Part shown: positions 7,347-16,745 of the stretch, in pieces
Position numbering within the stretch: position 1 is the first letter of the stretch
How the letters are laid out: every line of letters begins with the position of its first letter
Source of the DNA: Aestuariicoccus sp032586235
GTDB lineage: Bacteria; Pseudomonadota; Alphaproteobacteria; Rhodobacterales; Rhodobacteraceae
Length of the DNA stretch: 53,261 nt
NCBI RefSeq assembly: GCF_032586235.1
Contig: NZ_JAWHTD010000029.1
Span: 1 to 53,261 of the forward strand
Direction of reading: 5' to 3'
The notes under the pieces: model-generated
Seen by the model: only the letters and a program-made list of their open reading frames with translations
Database searches by the model: none
Told to the model about the DNA's origin: nothing
Program-made: the position numbers and the translations under genes

Positions 7347-7781
7347 TCAGACGTAGGCGTTTTCCAGAATCCTGATCTGCCCCGCATCGTTCATCAGCGC
7401 CACGTCGAAACGCATCTCGGTCAGGGAGCCGCGGGCATGGGCCCCGGCATATTCCTCCCCCGCGAGCTGGATGCGGTCGATCTGACGGCGCGTCAGCCCT
7501 TCGAGAGCACGACCGAAATTCCGGCTTTTCTTGACCTCGACAAAGATCAGCTGCTTGCCGTCATCGGCGATCAGGTCGATTTCGCCGGCCGCGCCGCGCC
7601 AGCGCTGCGCCACGATGGCCGAGCCGCGTTCGGTATAGTGGCGCGCCACCTGCCCTTCCGCCGACAGCCCGGCGTGATAGGCGGTAGACCCCGTGGCGCG
7701 TCGGCGTTCGGCCGCATCGCGGCGCGCCGGTTCGTTCCGGCGTTCGGTCGCCCAAGGAGTCTGCCCCGGCTGCAAGATCAT
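7347..7781 (-). CDS. yraN: YraN family (UPF0102) endonuclease-like protein
   Basis: This 144-residue protein has a restriction-endonuclease-like core: AEGQVARHYTERG, WRGAAGEIDLIADD and LIFVEVKKSRNFG supply the Glu, the Asp and the ExK of the predicted metal site. The family is widespread and of unproven function, presumably acting on nucleic acid. I took the ATG preceded by GGAGGG; the open frame extends further but has no ribosome-binding site. It sits 34 bases after rsmI on the same strand, as in the enterobacterial rsmI-lpoA-yraN neighbourhood. Confidence 0.87.
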   Translation of the reverse strand: MILQPGQTPWATERRNEPARRDAAERRRATGSTAYHAGLSAEGQVARHYTERGSAIVAQRWRGAAGEIDLIADDGKQLIFVEVKKSRNFGRALEGLTRRQIDRIQLAGEEYAGAHARGSLTEMRFDVALMNDAGQIRILENAYV

Positions 7782-7815
7782 GTCATCCCTCCGACCCGGA
7801 TGAACGGCCCGCCGG

Positions 7816-8673
7816 TTATTTCCGGCCGGCAAGTTCCATCGCCTTTTGATAGATCGCCCGTTTTGGCCGACCGTACATGCGTGCGACGAAATCGGACGCA
7901 TCCCGCACCGACATCGTCAAAAGTGCTTCACTTAAACTCGATTCGACCAAGGATTCATTAATTTCCCCCGCCCCTTTGCCGATCAGCACGACAATTTCGC
8001 CTTTCACCGCCGTTGCCGCGATGTCTTCGGCGAGCGAGCCCAGCGTGCCGCGCCGGCATTCCTCGAACTTCTTGGTGATCTCGCGGCAGATCGCGGCGGG
8101 GCGTTCGGGGCCGAGCACGGCGGCGGCATGGGCGAGCATGGCCGCCAGCCGCTTGGGCGATTCGTAGAAAACCAGCGTCGCCGGCACCTCGCGCAGCTCT
8201 TCCAGCGCGCGTTTGCGGGGTCCCGCGGCATTGGGCAGGAACCCCGCGAAGAGGAACCTGTCGGTGGGCAGGCCCGCCAGCGTCAGCGCAGCCACCGCGG
8301 CCGAGGCCCCCGGCGCCGCCGTCACGCCGTATCCGTCCTCGACCGCCGCCCGCGCCAGGTCGAAGCCCGGGTCCGAGATCATCGGGGTGCCCGCCTCGGA
8401 GGCATAGGCGACCGATTTGCCCTCGGCCAGCGCACCCAGCAGGCGCGGCCGCACCCGCGCGCCGTTGTGGTCGTGGTAGGCCACCAGCGGGCGGTCGCCC
8501 AGCGCGACGCCGTGGATCTCCATCAGCCGGCGCAGGCTGCGGGTGTCCTCGGCGGCCAGCACATCGGCCTCGGCCAGAATGTCCAGCGCCCGCAGCGTGA
8601 TGTCGCGGGCATTGCCGATCGGCGTCGACACCAGATAGAGACCCGGCGCCAATCCGCCCTTTTCCCGATTCAT
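7816..8673 (-). CDS. rsmI: 16S rRNA (cytidine(1402)-2'-O)-methyltransferase
   Basis: This 285-residue protein uses S-adenosylmethionine to 2'-O-methylate C1402 in the decoding centre of 16S rRNA. The tetrapyrrole-methylase fold is shown by LVSTPIGNARDITLRALDIL (14-33), AAEDTRSLRRLM, SEAGTPMISDPGFDLARA and the GDRP/YHDHN segment. The length is normal for the family. It is divergent from the LpoA-like gene with about 90 bases between starts and is probably co-transcribed with yraN. Confidence 0.95.
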   Translation of the reverse strand: MNREKGGLAPGLYLVSTPIGNARDITLRALDILAEADVLAAEDTRSLRRLMEIHGVALGDRPLVAYHDHNGARVRPRLLGALAEGKSVAYASEAGTPMISDPGFDLARAAVEDGYGVTAAPGASAAVAALTLAGLPTDRFLFAGFLPNAAGPRKRALEELREVPATLVFYESPKRLAAMLAHAAAVLGPERPAAICREITKKFEECRRGTLGSLAEDIAATAVKGEIVVLIGKGAGEINESLVESSLSEALLTMSVRDASDFVARMYGRPKRAIYQKAMELAGRK

Positions 8674-8762
8674 CTCTGGACCCGTCCTTTCCGCTCGTTA
8701 TGATCGCCCGCAATGACGCGCGGGCCTGGACCCGCGTCCGACAACGAGGGAGTGTGCTATCC

Positions 8763-9947
8763 ATGTTTGCCGTTTTGTCCTCTGCCCGCAAGGCGTTCCG
8801 CCGGGGTGTCGCCGCGCTGTCGCTGGTCGCTTTGACGGCCTGCGACGCGTCCCTCGTCACCGATCTCGGTGCCGGATCGGGCGGGCCGTCGGTCGATCCG
8901 AACGCCCCCATTCCGGTGGCGCTTTTGGTGCCACGGTCCGATGCCGGCGCGGCGTCGGTGGCGCAGAGCCTCGAGAACGCCGCCCGTCTGGCCATCGCCG
9001 ATCTGAACGGCGTGCGCATCGACCTGCGGGTCTATGACACCGCCGGCAATGCCGGCATTGCCGCGTCGCAGGCGCAGAAGGCGGTCGACGAGGGCGCCAA
9101 GATCATCCTCGGCCCGCTCTTTGGCGAGGCGGCCAATGCCGCGGGCAATGCGGTGGCCGACGAGGGCATCAACGTTCTGGCCTTCTCGAACAACCCCTCG
9201 ATCGCGGGCGGCAATGTCTTTGTCCTTGGACCGACCTTCTTCAACACCGCCGACCGCCTGCTGGGCTATGCCCGGGCGCGCGGCAGGAACAGCATCGTGG
9301 TCGTGCACCCGGCCAACACCGAAGGCGAATTCGGCCGGTCGGCGATCCAGCAGGCCGCCGAGCGCAACGGCGTCCGCATTGCCGCGGTCGAGAGCTTTCC
9401 CTTCAACGAAGCCGGCGTCGCCGCTGCCGTGCCGCGCGTGCGCGGGACGCTGCAATCCACCGGGGCGAATGGCGTCTTCCTGACCTCGACCCCCGCCGGG
9501 GCCCTGCCGCTGCTGCTGCAGCTGATGCCCGAGGCCGGCATTTCGCCACAGACGACGCAATACATGGGCCTCGCGCGCTGGGACGTGCCGCCGCAGACGC
9601 TGGGGCTTCCGGGCGCGCAGGGCGGCTGGTTCACCCTGCCCGACCAGAACATGCAGCGCAGCTTTACCGAGCGGTACGTCGCGGCCTTCGACGGCAGCCC
9701 GCACCCGCTGGCCGGTCTGGCCTTTGACGGGATCGCCGCCGTGGGCGCGCTGGCCGCGCAGGGCCGCCGCGACGCCCTGACCGGCGGGGCGCTGACGCAA
9801 ACGGCTGGTTTTCAGGGCACAGGCGGTGTATTCCGGCTCTTGTCGGACGGCACCACGGAACGTGCGCTGGCCGTGGCGACGGTGCGCAACAATTCGGTAG
9901 TGATCCTTGACCCAGCTCCCTCCGGCTTCGGCGGCGCCGGCTTCTGA
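8763..9947 (+). CDS. LpoA-like lipoprotein, penicillin-binding protein activator family
   Basis: This 394-residue protein has a lipoprotein signal peptide ending LVALTAC and a periplasmic-binding-protein type 1 fold of the Leu/Ile/Val-receptor class (PIPVALLVPRS, GAKIILGPLFGEAANAAG, FDGIAAVGALAAQG). Divergent rsmI and nearby yraN match the E. coli rsmI-lpoA-yraN context, where LpoA activates the peptidoglycan synthase PBP1a from the outer membrane. The N-terminal TPR domain of E. coli LpoA is absent. I chose the ATG at 8763; a GTG three codons upstream, closer to GAGGG, is also possible. The 3' end overlaps glnD by 41 bases. Confidence 0.85.
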   Translation: MFAVLSSARKAFRRGVAALSLVALTACDASLVTDLGAGSGGPSVDPNAPIPVALLVPRSDAGAASVAQSLENAARLAIADLNGVRIDLRVYDTAGNAGIAASQAQKAVDEGAKIILGPLFGEAANAAGNAVADEGINVLAFSNNPSIAGGNVFVLGPTFFNTADRLLGYARARGRNSIVVVHPANTEGEFGRSAIQQAAERNGVRIAAVESFPFNEAGVAAAVPRVRGTLQSTGANGVFLTSTPAGALPLLLQLMPEAGISPQTTQYMGLARWDVPPQTLGLPGAQGGWFTLPDQNMQRSFTERYVAAFDGSPHPLAGLAFDGIAAVGALAAQGRRDALTGGALTQTAGFQGTGGVFRLLSDGTTERALAVATVRNNSVVILDPAPSGFGGAGF

Positions 9948-12714
9948 CGCCGCTCCGGCCGACGCCCTTCCGGACAACCTGATCGCGCCGGCGGACGAGA
10001 TTTTCGACCTGCCGGCGCAAAGAGACGCGCTTTTCGCCGCCCTGCCTTCGGGCGAAGGCGAGGGGGCGGTGCGCAAGGTCGTGGTGGCGCAGCTGTCCGC
10101 GGCGCAAAAGACCGGGCGCGAAGCGATCGCGCGGGCCTTTGCCGCGGACCCGCGCAACGCCCGCGCGCTCACCCGGTCCTACACCTGGCTGACCGACGGG
10201 CTGGTCACCCTCGCCTGGGAGGTGGCCACCCGCCACCTGCACCCGCTGCCCACCCCGACCGAGGGCGAGCGCATCGCGGTCATGGCCGTGGGCGGTTATG
10301 GCCGGGGCGAAATGGCCCCGTTTTCCGACGTCGATCTGCTGTTCCTGACGCCCTACAAGATCACCCCCTGGGCCGAGAGCGTGATCGAATCCATGCTCTA
10401 CATCCTTTGGGATCTGAAGCTGAAGGTCGGCCATTCCTCGCGCACGATCCGCGATTGCCTGCGCCTTGGCGGGGACGATTTCACCATCCGCACCGCGATG
10501 CTGGAACACCGCTTCCTCACCGGCCACGAACCGCTTGCCCGGGACCTGGATCGGCGGCTCTGGTCCGATCTCTTTGAGGGCACCGAACGCGAGTTCATCG
10601 CCGCCAAGCTCGAGGAGCGCGACGCGCGGCACGAAAAGCAGGGCGGCCAGCGCTATATGGTCGAGCCCAACGTCAAGGAGGGCAAGGGCGGGCTGCGCGA
10701 TCTGCAATCGCTCTACTGGATCACCAAGTACATCCACCACACCGACGACACCGAGGAACTGGTCCGCCATGGCGTCTTCCGCCCCGAGGAATACGCCACC
10801 TTCGTCAAGGCCGAGACCTTTCTCTGGGCCGTGCGGGCGCATCTGCACCTGGCGGCGAACCGTCCGGTGGAACAGCTGACCTTCGACATGCAGGTCGAGG
10901 TCGCCGACCGCATGGGCTATACCGACAAGGGCGGGCGGCGCGCCGTGGAATGGTTCATGCAGGATTATTTCCGCCACGCCACCGCGGTCGGCGATCTGAC
11001 GCGCATCTTCCTGACCTCGCTCGAGGCGGATCACACCAAGGACGCGCCGCTCTTGTTGCGCATCTTCAAGCGCGCGCCGAAAACCAAGGACGGCTACGAG
11101 GTGCTCAACGGCCGCCTCGCCATCGCGGATGACAAGGCGTTCCTGTCGGACAAGATGAACATCCTGCGGCTTTTCGAAGAGGCGCTGCGGACCGGCCTGC
11201 TGATCCATCCCGACGCCATGCGGCTGGTGGCGGCGAACCTGCATCTGATCGACGACGATATGCGCACCACCAAGGAAGCGCAGCGCATCTTTCTCGATCT
11301 GATGCTGAAACACGGCAACCCCGACCGGGCGCTTCGGCGCATGAACGAACTGGGCGTGCTGTCGGCCTTTATCCCCGAGTTCGAGCCCATCGTGGCGATG
11401 ATGCAGTTCAACATGTATCATTCGTACACGGTCGACGAACACACCATCCAGTGCATCTGGAACCTGTCGGAAATCGAGCACGGCAACCTGACCGAAGAGC
11501 TGCCCGTCGCGTCGACCATTCTCAACGAGGGGGTCAACCGCCGGGTGCTCTATGCCGCGCTGCTGCTGCATGACATCGGCAAGGGCCGGGACGAGGATCA
11601 TTCGGTGCTGGGCGCCCAGATCGCGCGCAAGGTGGCGCCCAGGCTGGGGCTCAACAAGCAGGAATGCGCCACCGTGGAATGGCTTGTGCGCTATCACCTG
11701 CTGATGTCGGACATGGCGCAGAAACGCGACATTGCCGACCCGCGCACCGTGCGCGACTTTGCCAAGGCGGTGCAGACCAAGGAACGGCTGGACCTGCTGT
11801 GCGTGCTGACGGTCTGCGACATCCGCGGCGTCGGCCCGACCACCTGGAACAACTGGAAAGCGGCGCTGTTGCGCGCGCTTTACCGCCAGACCCGCCGCGC
11901 GCTCGAGGACGGGATGGAGGCGCTCAACCGCGAGAACCGCGGCGCCGAGGCCAAGAAGCTGCTGCGCGAACGCCTGCCCGACTGGGACGCGCGCGACATC
12001 CGCGCCGAAACCGCGCGGCATTACGGGCCCTATTGGCAGGGGCTGCATGTCACCGCGCATGTGGTCTTTGCCAATCTTCTCAAGGGCATCGACACCGACG
12101 AGATCCGCATCGACATCCACCCCGACGAGGACCGCGACGCCACCCGCGTCTGCTTTGCGCTGGCCGACCATCCCGGTATCTTCTCGCGGCTGGCCGGGGC
12201 GCTGGCGCTGGTGGGCGCCAACGTCGTCGATGCGCGGACCTTCACCACCAAGGACGGCTTTGCCACCGCCGCCTTCTGGATCCAGGATGGCGAGGGAACG
12301 CCCTATGAGGACAACCGCATCCCGCGTCTGCGCCAGATGATCGTCAAGACGCTAAAGGGCGAGGTCATCGCCCGCGAGGCGATCAAGTCGAAGGACAAGC
12401 TCAAGAAACGCGAAAAGGCGTTCCGGGTGCCCACCTCGATCACCTTCGACAACGAAGGATCCGAGATCTACACGATCATCGAGGTCGATACCCGCGACCG
12501 GCCCGGCCTGCTCTACGATCTGACGCGGACGCTGGCGAACGCCAATGTCTACATCGCCTCGGCGGTGATCGCGACCTATGGCGAGCAGGTGGTGGACACG
12601 TTCTATGTCAAGGACATGTTCGGGCTGAAGTTCTACACGCCGAGCAAGCAGAAGGCGCTGGAACGCAAGCTGCGCGAGGCGATCAGCGAAGGCTCGGACC
12701 GCGCCCATGCCTGA
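9907..12714 (+). CDS. glnD: Bifunctional [protein-PII] uridylyltransferase/uridylyl-removing enzyme
   Basis: This 935-residue nitrogen sensor uridylylates PII proteins when glutamine is low and removes UMP when it is high. Domains in order: a nucleotidyltransferase with GGYGRGEMAPFSDVDLLFL at about 129-147 (G-Y-R-E and the SDVD metal ligands); a helical linker; an HD domain with LLHDIGKGRDEDHS near residue 553; and two C-terminal ACT domains (about 745-830 and 855-930) that bind glutamine. All catalytic signatures are present. The predicted start is a TTG inside the end of the LpoA-like gene. It overlaps the next gene by eight bases. Confidence 0.96.
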   Translation: MTQLPPASAAPASDAAPADALPDNLIAPADEIFDLPAQRDALFAALPSGEGEGAVRKVVVAQLSAAQKTGREAIARAFAADPRNARALTRSYTWLTDGLVTLAWEVATRHLHPLPTPTEGERIAVMAVGGYGRGEMAPFSDVDLLFLTPYKITPWAESVIESMLYILWDLKLKVGHSSRTIRDCLRLGGDDFTIRTAMLEHRFLTGHEPLARDLDRRLWSDLFEGTEREFIAAKLEERDARHEKQGGQRYMVEPNVKEGKGGLRDLQSLYWITKYIHHTDDTEELVRHGVFRPEEYATFVKAETFLWAVRAHLHLAANRPVEQLTFDMQVEVADRMGYTDKGGRRAVEWFMQDYFRHATAVGDLTRIFLTSLEADHTKDAPLLLRIFKRAPKTKDGYEVLNGRLAIADDKAFLSDKMNILRLFEEALRTGLLIHPDAMRLVAANLHLIDDDMRTTKEAQRIFLDLMLKHGNPDRALRRMNELGVLSAFIPEFEPIVAMMQFNMYHSYTVDEHTIQCIWNLSEIEHGNLTEELPVASTILNEGVNRRVLYAALLLHDIGKGRDEDHSVLGAQIARKVAPRLGLNKQECATVEWLVRYHLLMSDMAQKRDIADPRTVRDFAKAVQTKERLDLLCVLTVCDIRGVGPTTWNNWKAALLRALYRQTRRALEDGMEALNRENRGAEAKKLLRERLPDWDARDIRAETARHYGPYWQGLHVTAHVVFANLLKGIDTDEIRIDIHPDEDRDATRVCFALADHPGIFSRLAGALALVGANVVDARTFTTKDGFATAAFWIQDGEGTPYEDNRIPRLRQMIVKTLKGEVIAREAIKSKDKLKKREKAFRVPTSITFDNEGSEIYTIIEVDTRDRPGLLYDLTRTLANANVYIASAVIATYGEQVVDTFYVKDMFGLKFYTPSKQKALERKLREAISEGSDRAHA

Positions 12715-13306
12715 CGTTCTGGTCAGTTCCGGGGCGCGGGTCTGGCGGCACTGGCTGGCCGCTGTCGCACTTTTGCTGCTGGCCGCCTGCGCCGAGGGCC
12801 CGACGACGGCGGGCAACGACACCGCCGATCGCATCGCCCGGCTGCGGTCCGACATCCTGGCGCTCGGCCCCGGTGTCGATGCCGAGGAGGCCGCCCGCGC
12901 GGCCCGGATCGCCATCGAATATCCGCTCAAGCTGCGGCAGGACTACCAAGTCTCCGACCCGGCGATCGTGCATAACATGAAGGTCAACAGCGGGCTGCGG
13001 CCGCGCGGGCTCTGCTATCAATGGGCCGACGATCTTCAGGCGCGGCTGGCGAAGGAAGAGTTCGAGACGCTCGACATGCACCGCGCCATCGCCAATGCCC
13101 GCAAGGTGTTCCGCATCGACCACAGCACCGTCGTGCTAAGCGCTTCGGGTGCGGCCTGGGACCGGGGCATCGTGCTCGACCCCTGGCGCTTTGGCGGCAC
13201 GCTCTACTGGGGTCCGCCGCTTGAGGACCAAAGCTATGCCTGGGAGCCGCGCCAGCAGGTTCTGGCCTTCAAGCGCGCCCGCTTCGGCGACCGTGACAGG
13301 GACTGA
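12707..13306 (+). CDS. Lipoprotein with possible Cys-His-Asp (transglutaminase-like) site
   Basis: This 199-residue protein has a signal peptide ending LLLLAAC (lipidated Cys28). The mature part has three motifs in the order of papain or transglutaminase-like enzymes: RGLCYQWADDL (Cys103), RIDHSTVVLSA (His139) and GIVLDPWRFGG (Asp158). I do not recognise a named family; the triad is inferred from motif order and spacing. The start overlaps the end of glnD by eight bases, so it is translationally coupled. A nitrogen-linked role is suggested only by that context. It should sit on the periplasmic side of a membrane. Confidence 0.8.
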   Translation: MPDVLVSSGARVWRHWLAAVALLLLAACAEGPTTAGNDTADRIARLRSDILALGPGVDAEEAARAARIAIEYPLKLRQDYQVSDPAIVHNMKVNSGLRPRGLCYQWADDLQARLAKEEFETLDMHRAIANARKVFRIDHSTVVLSASGAAWDRGIVLDPWRFGGTLYWGPPLEDQSYAWEPRQQVLAFKRARFGDRDRD

Positions 13307-13483
13307 GCGCGCAGCCCGCCAGCCCGCGCGACACAGCCCCGCCCCCCGCGCCGGAGCCTCGGCCTTGGACGTGGCGTGTTGCGCGATCCCCCGCTTCGAA
13401 ATCCCGACCGGGAATGGCATCTTTAACCGAAGCCGCCGATGGGCTACTCCAATCCCCGTAGCCCCGGGCAGAGACATCGCCGC

Positions 13484-15031
13484 ATGAAACCCATCCGCCT
13501 CCTTTCCGGCGTGCTCACCGTCGGGTTCTGGACCTTGATGAGCCGCGTTCTGGGCGTGGTCCGCGAGGTGATGATCCTGGCCTTCATCGGCCCCGGCCCG
13601 GTGATGGACGCTTTCGTGGCCGCCTTCCGCCTGCCCAACATGTTCCGCCGCTTCTTTGCCGAGGGCGCGTTCAACGCCGCTTTCGTGCCGATGTTCTCGA
13701 AACGCTACGAGGCCGGGGAAAACCCGCTGGGCTTCGCGCGCGACGCGATGAACGGGCTGGGCTTCGTGCTGATGATCCTGACCGGCCTGTCCATGGTCCT
13801 GATGCCCGCGCTGGTCTGGGCCACCGCGCAGGGGTTCGCGGGCGACGCCCGTTTCGACCTGACCGTGGCCTTCGGGCGTGTCGTCTTTCCGTACATCTTC
13901 TTCATCTCGCTGGCCGCGCTTTTCTCCGGAGCGCTGAACGCCACGGGCCGCTTTGCCGCCGCCGCCGCCGCGCCGGTCTTTCTGAACGTCTTCGTGATCG
14001 CCGCGATGCTGATCGGGTCGCGGGTGGGCGGCGAGATCGTGCTCTGGCTGGTCTGGACCATCCCGCTGGCGGGCATCGCGCAGCTGGCCATCGTCTGGGT
14101 CGCCGCCGAGCGCGCGGGCGTCAGGCTGCGCCCCGGCCGCCCGCGCCTCACCCCCGAGATGAAGCACCTGACCGTTGTCGCCGTGCCGGCGGCGCTTGCC
14201 GGCGGGGTGATGCAGATCAACCTGCTGGTGGGCCAGCAGGTCGCGTCGCATTTCGACAAGGCGGTGGGCTGGCTCTATGCCGCCGACCGGCTCTATCAGC
14301 TGCCGCTGGGCGTGGTGGGCATCGCCGTGGGGATCGTGCTGCTGCCCGACCTGTCGCGCCGCCTAAAGGCGCGCGACGACGACGGCGGGCGCGAGGCGTT
14401 TTCCCGCGCGGGCGAGCTGAGCCTGGCGCTGACCATCCCCGCCGCGGTGGCGCTGGTGGTGATCCCGCTGCCGCTGGTGTCGGTGCTCTTCGAGCGCGGC
14501 GCGACCGGGCCGGACGACGCCGCGGCCATCGCCGTGGCGGTGGCGATCTACGGGCTGGGCCTGCCCGCCTTCGTCCTGCAAAAGGTGCTGCAGCCGCTCT
14601 TCTTCGCGCGCGAGGACACCAGGACCCCGTTCCGTTACGCGGTCTGGTCGATGCTGGTCAACGCCGCCGCCGCCATCGGCCTTGCCCCGGTGCTGGGCTG
14701 GATCGCCCCGGCCATCGCCACGACGCTGGCGGGCTGGACGATGGTCGTGATGCTGGGGGTCGGCGGCCGCCGCCTCGGCCCGGTGGCGCGGTTCGACGAC
14801 CGGTTCCGCCGCCGCATCTGGCGGGTGTGTCTGGCCTCGGCGCTGATGGGGGGCGCGCTCTGGGGAACCTTGCTGCTGATCGGGCCGTTCCTTTCTGTCG
14901 ATTACTGGCGCTATTCGGCGCTTGCGGGGCTGATCGCGGTCGGCATTCTGGCCTACGCCCTGGCCGGGCAGGTCATCGGCGCGTTCCGGTTGTCGGAATT
15001 CCGCGAAGCCCTGCGCAGAGGAAAACGCTGA
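13484..15031 (+). CDS. murJ: Lipid II flippase MurJ
   Basis: This 515-residue integral membrane protein of the MOP exporter superfamily flips the peptidoglycan precursor lipid II across the inner membrane. It begins MKPIRLLSGVLTVGFWTLMS and contains the family signature RVLGVVREVMILAFIG plus FRLPNMFRRFFAEGAFNAAFVP, followed by about 13-14 hydrophobic helices. The essential Arg residues in the first cavity motif are present. The frame is open 15 codons upstream, but the ATG before KPIRL matches the family start. The phospholipase D-like gene begins four bases after the stop. Confidence 0.96.
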   Translation: MKPIRLLSGVLTVGFWTLMSRVLGVVREVMILAFIGPGPVMDAFVAAFRLPNMFRRFFAEGAFNAAFVPMFSKRYEAGENPLGFARDAMNGLGFVLMILTGLSMVLMPALVWATAQGFAGDARFDLTVAFGRVVFPYIFFISLAALFSGALNATGRFAAAAAAPVFLNVFVIAAMLIGSRVGGEIVLWLVWTIPLAGIAQLAIVWVAAERAGVRLRPGRPRLTPEMKHLTVVAVPAALAGGVMQINLLVGQQVASHFDKAVGWLYAADRLYQLPLGVVGIAVGIVLLPDLSRRLKARDDDGGREAFSRAGELSLALTIPAAVALVVIPLPLVSVLFERGATGPDDAAAIAVAVAIYGLGLPAFVLQKVLQPLFFAREDTRTPFRYAVWSMLVNAAAAIGLAPVLGWIAPAIATTLAGWTMVVMLGVGGRRLGPVARFDDRFRRRIWRVCLASALMGGALWGTLLLIGPFLSVDYWRYSALAGLIAVGILAYALAGQVIGAFRLSEFREALRRGKR

Positions 15032-15035
15032 ACCG

Positions 15036-16520
15036 ATGACCCTGACCCCGCTCATCACCGCCGACGAGGCCTTCCCCGCCTTCGAACGCCTGGCCGCAGG
15101 CGCGCGCGAAGAGCTGATGATGTCGTTCCGCATCTTCGATCCGGCCACCAAGCTGCGCGCGCCCGAGCTGCGCGAGCGGGGGCTCGACACCTGGGCGGAT
15201 CTGCTGACCTGGGTGGTGCGGCGCGGCGTGCGGCTGCGGCTGATCATCGCCGATTTCGACCCGCTGTTGGCGCAATCGCTGCACCGTCTGGCGTGGCGGT
15301 CGGCCTCGGGCTTTGCGGATGTTATCGTCGGCGACGTGCAGATCCTCTGTGCGCCGCACGGGCAGGCGGCGGGGCGGCTCTGGCACCTCGCCATGCGCGC
15401 CCGCCTGCGCAAGACGCTGAGCGCCCTGCGCGCCAGCGACCCCACGCGTCTGACCCCGGTGCAGCGCGACATTCTGGAAACCGCGCCGGTGCTGCGCCCG
15501 GTCACGATCCACCAGAAGTTCGCCCTGGCCGACGGGACGCGCTCTATCGTGGGCGGCATCGACATCAACCAGCGCCGCTTCGACACTGAAAAGCACGACC
15601 AGAGCCCCGAAGAGACCTGGCACGACGTCAGCATGTCGGTCGAGGACGCCGATTTCAGCGGCGCGCTGCGCGGGCATTTCGTCGACACCTGGAACGCAGC
15701 ACTTATCTGCGGCGCGCCGTCGCTGGCCGAGCGTGCGTTGCCGATCGACATGCCGACCCGGCCGCAGGCCCCGCCGGATCTGCGCCTGATCCGCACCGTC
15801 TCGGCCCCATGCCCCGGCCTGACGCGGCTGGGCCCGACACCGAGGATCACCGACCATGAAAAGACCGTGCTGTCGCTGATCGGCGAGGCGCGGGAGCACA
15901 TCTATATCGAGACGCAGTTCCTGCGGCACAAGCCCGTCGCCGATGCGCTTGTGGCCGCGGCCGCCCGTGCTCCGGATCTGCAGCTGGTGGTCGTTCTGCC
16001 GCCGGCGCCGGAACGGATCCTGTTTGACGGCGACGACGGCTGGGATGCGCGGCACGCCCACGGCCTGCAATTCCGCGCCCTGCGCCGGATCGCGGCGGCC
16101 TTCGGCGACCGCGCGGCGCTGATCTCGCCCGCGCAGCCCTGGGCCGCGGGCCGCGACGCCCCGGCGCTGAAGGGCGGCGGGACGGTCTATGTGCATGCCA
16201 AGGTGTTGCTGATTGACGATGCGGTCGGGCTGGTGGGCTCGGCCAACCTCAACGGCCGGTCCTTGCGGTGGGATACCGAAGCCTCGGTCCTCTTCCGCCG
16301 CCCCGACACGGTGGCCGCGCTGCGCAAACGGCTGGCCGAGAAGTGGCTGGGCGAGGATGCCCCGGGCGACACGGCCAAGGCCGCGACATGGCGGCAGGCG
16401 GCGCTGGCCAACATGGCCAAGGAGCCCGGGACGCGGACGGGCTTCGTGATGCCCTTCCCGATGGAAAGCGCAGACAGGTTTTCCAAGCGGCTTCCGTTTC
16501 TGCCTGACGATATGTTCTGA
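15036..16520 (+). CDS. Phospholipase D-like (HKD) family protein
   Basis: This 494-residue protein has two HKD motifs, HQKFALADG (His159) and HAKVLLIDD (His387), each followed by the expected glycine-containing strand (SIVGGIDINQRR; GLVGSANLNGRS). Paired HKD motifs form one phosphodiesterase or phosphatidyltransferase site, as in phospholipase D and cardiolipin synthase. There are no N-terminal membrane helices of the kind ClsA has, so a soluble or peripheral phospholipase D-type enzyme is more likely. It starts four bases after murJ and is probably co-transcribed. The substrate is not determined. Confidence 0.9.
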   Translation: MTLTPLITADEAFPAFERLAAGAREELMMSFRIFDPATKLRAPELRERGLDTWADLLTWVVRRGVRLRLIIADFDPLLAQSLHRLAWRSASGFADVIVGDVQILCAPHGQAAGRLWHLAMRARLRKTLSALRASDPTRLTPVQRDILETAPVLRPVTIHQKFALADGTRSIVGGIDINQRRFDTEKHDQSPEETWHDVSMSVEDADFSGALRGHFVDTWNAALICGAPSLAERALPIDMPTRPQAPPDLRLIRTVSAPCPGLTRLGPTPRITDHEKTVLSLIGEAREHIYIETQFLRHKPVADALVAAAARAPDLQLVVVLPPAPERILFDGDDGWDARHAHGLQFRALRRIAAAFGDRAALISPAQPWAAGRDAPALKGGGTVYVHAKVLLIDDAVGLVGSANLNGRSLRWDTEASVLFRRPDTVAALRKRLAEKWLGEDAPGDTAKAATWRQAALANMAKEPGTRTGFVMPFPMESADRFSKRLPFLPDDMF

Positions 16521-16558
16521 GCCGGAGTTGGTCGCAGAGGCCACGCGCACGGTAAGCC

Positions 16559-16723
16559 GCGACCGGCGCCTGCCCGTGGGGTGGCGCTGCAACATCCGTT
16601 CTGCGCGCTTTATCCCTGCCCAGTCATTGCTTCGCGTGATCGGCACGCTCACGTCGACAAAGCGCCAGCCCGCCGGGACGGGCAGGCGCTGGTCGCGGCG
16701 GCCTTCGGCCTTGATTCCGCGAC
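16559..16723. repeat. Interspersed imperfect inverted-repeat element, copy B
   Basis: Arms of 19 bases at 16559-16577 and 16678-16696 pair with one mismatch. Inside the arms, TGGCGCT and AGCGCCA also pair, so the element can fold into a long hairpin. It is a relative of the element at 2457-2620, with conserved blocks in the same order, and lies between the convergent phospholipase D-like and rhomboid-like genes. Confidence 0.7.
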
Positions 16724-16745
16724 TGGGGGAGCACCGAACTAAGGC

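Noticed and set aside
9664..12171. 835-codon minus-strand open frame
   Set aside because: It lies antisense to the clear glnD and LpoA-like genes; its translation is His/Gly/Arg-rich with no motifs, a product of high GC third positions.
15031..16652. Minus-strand 559-codon frame covering the phospholipase D-like gene
   Set aside because: The plus strand has two HKD motifs in correct context; the antisense frame has none.
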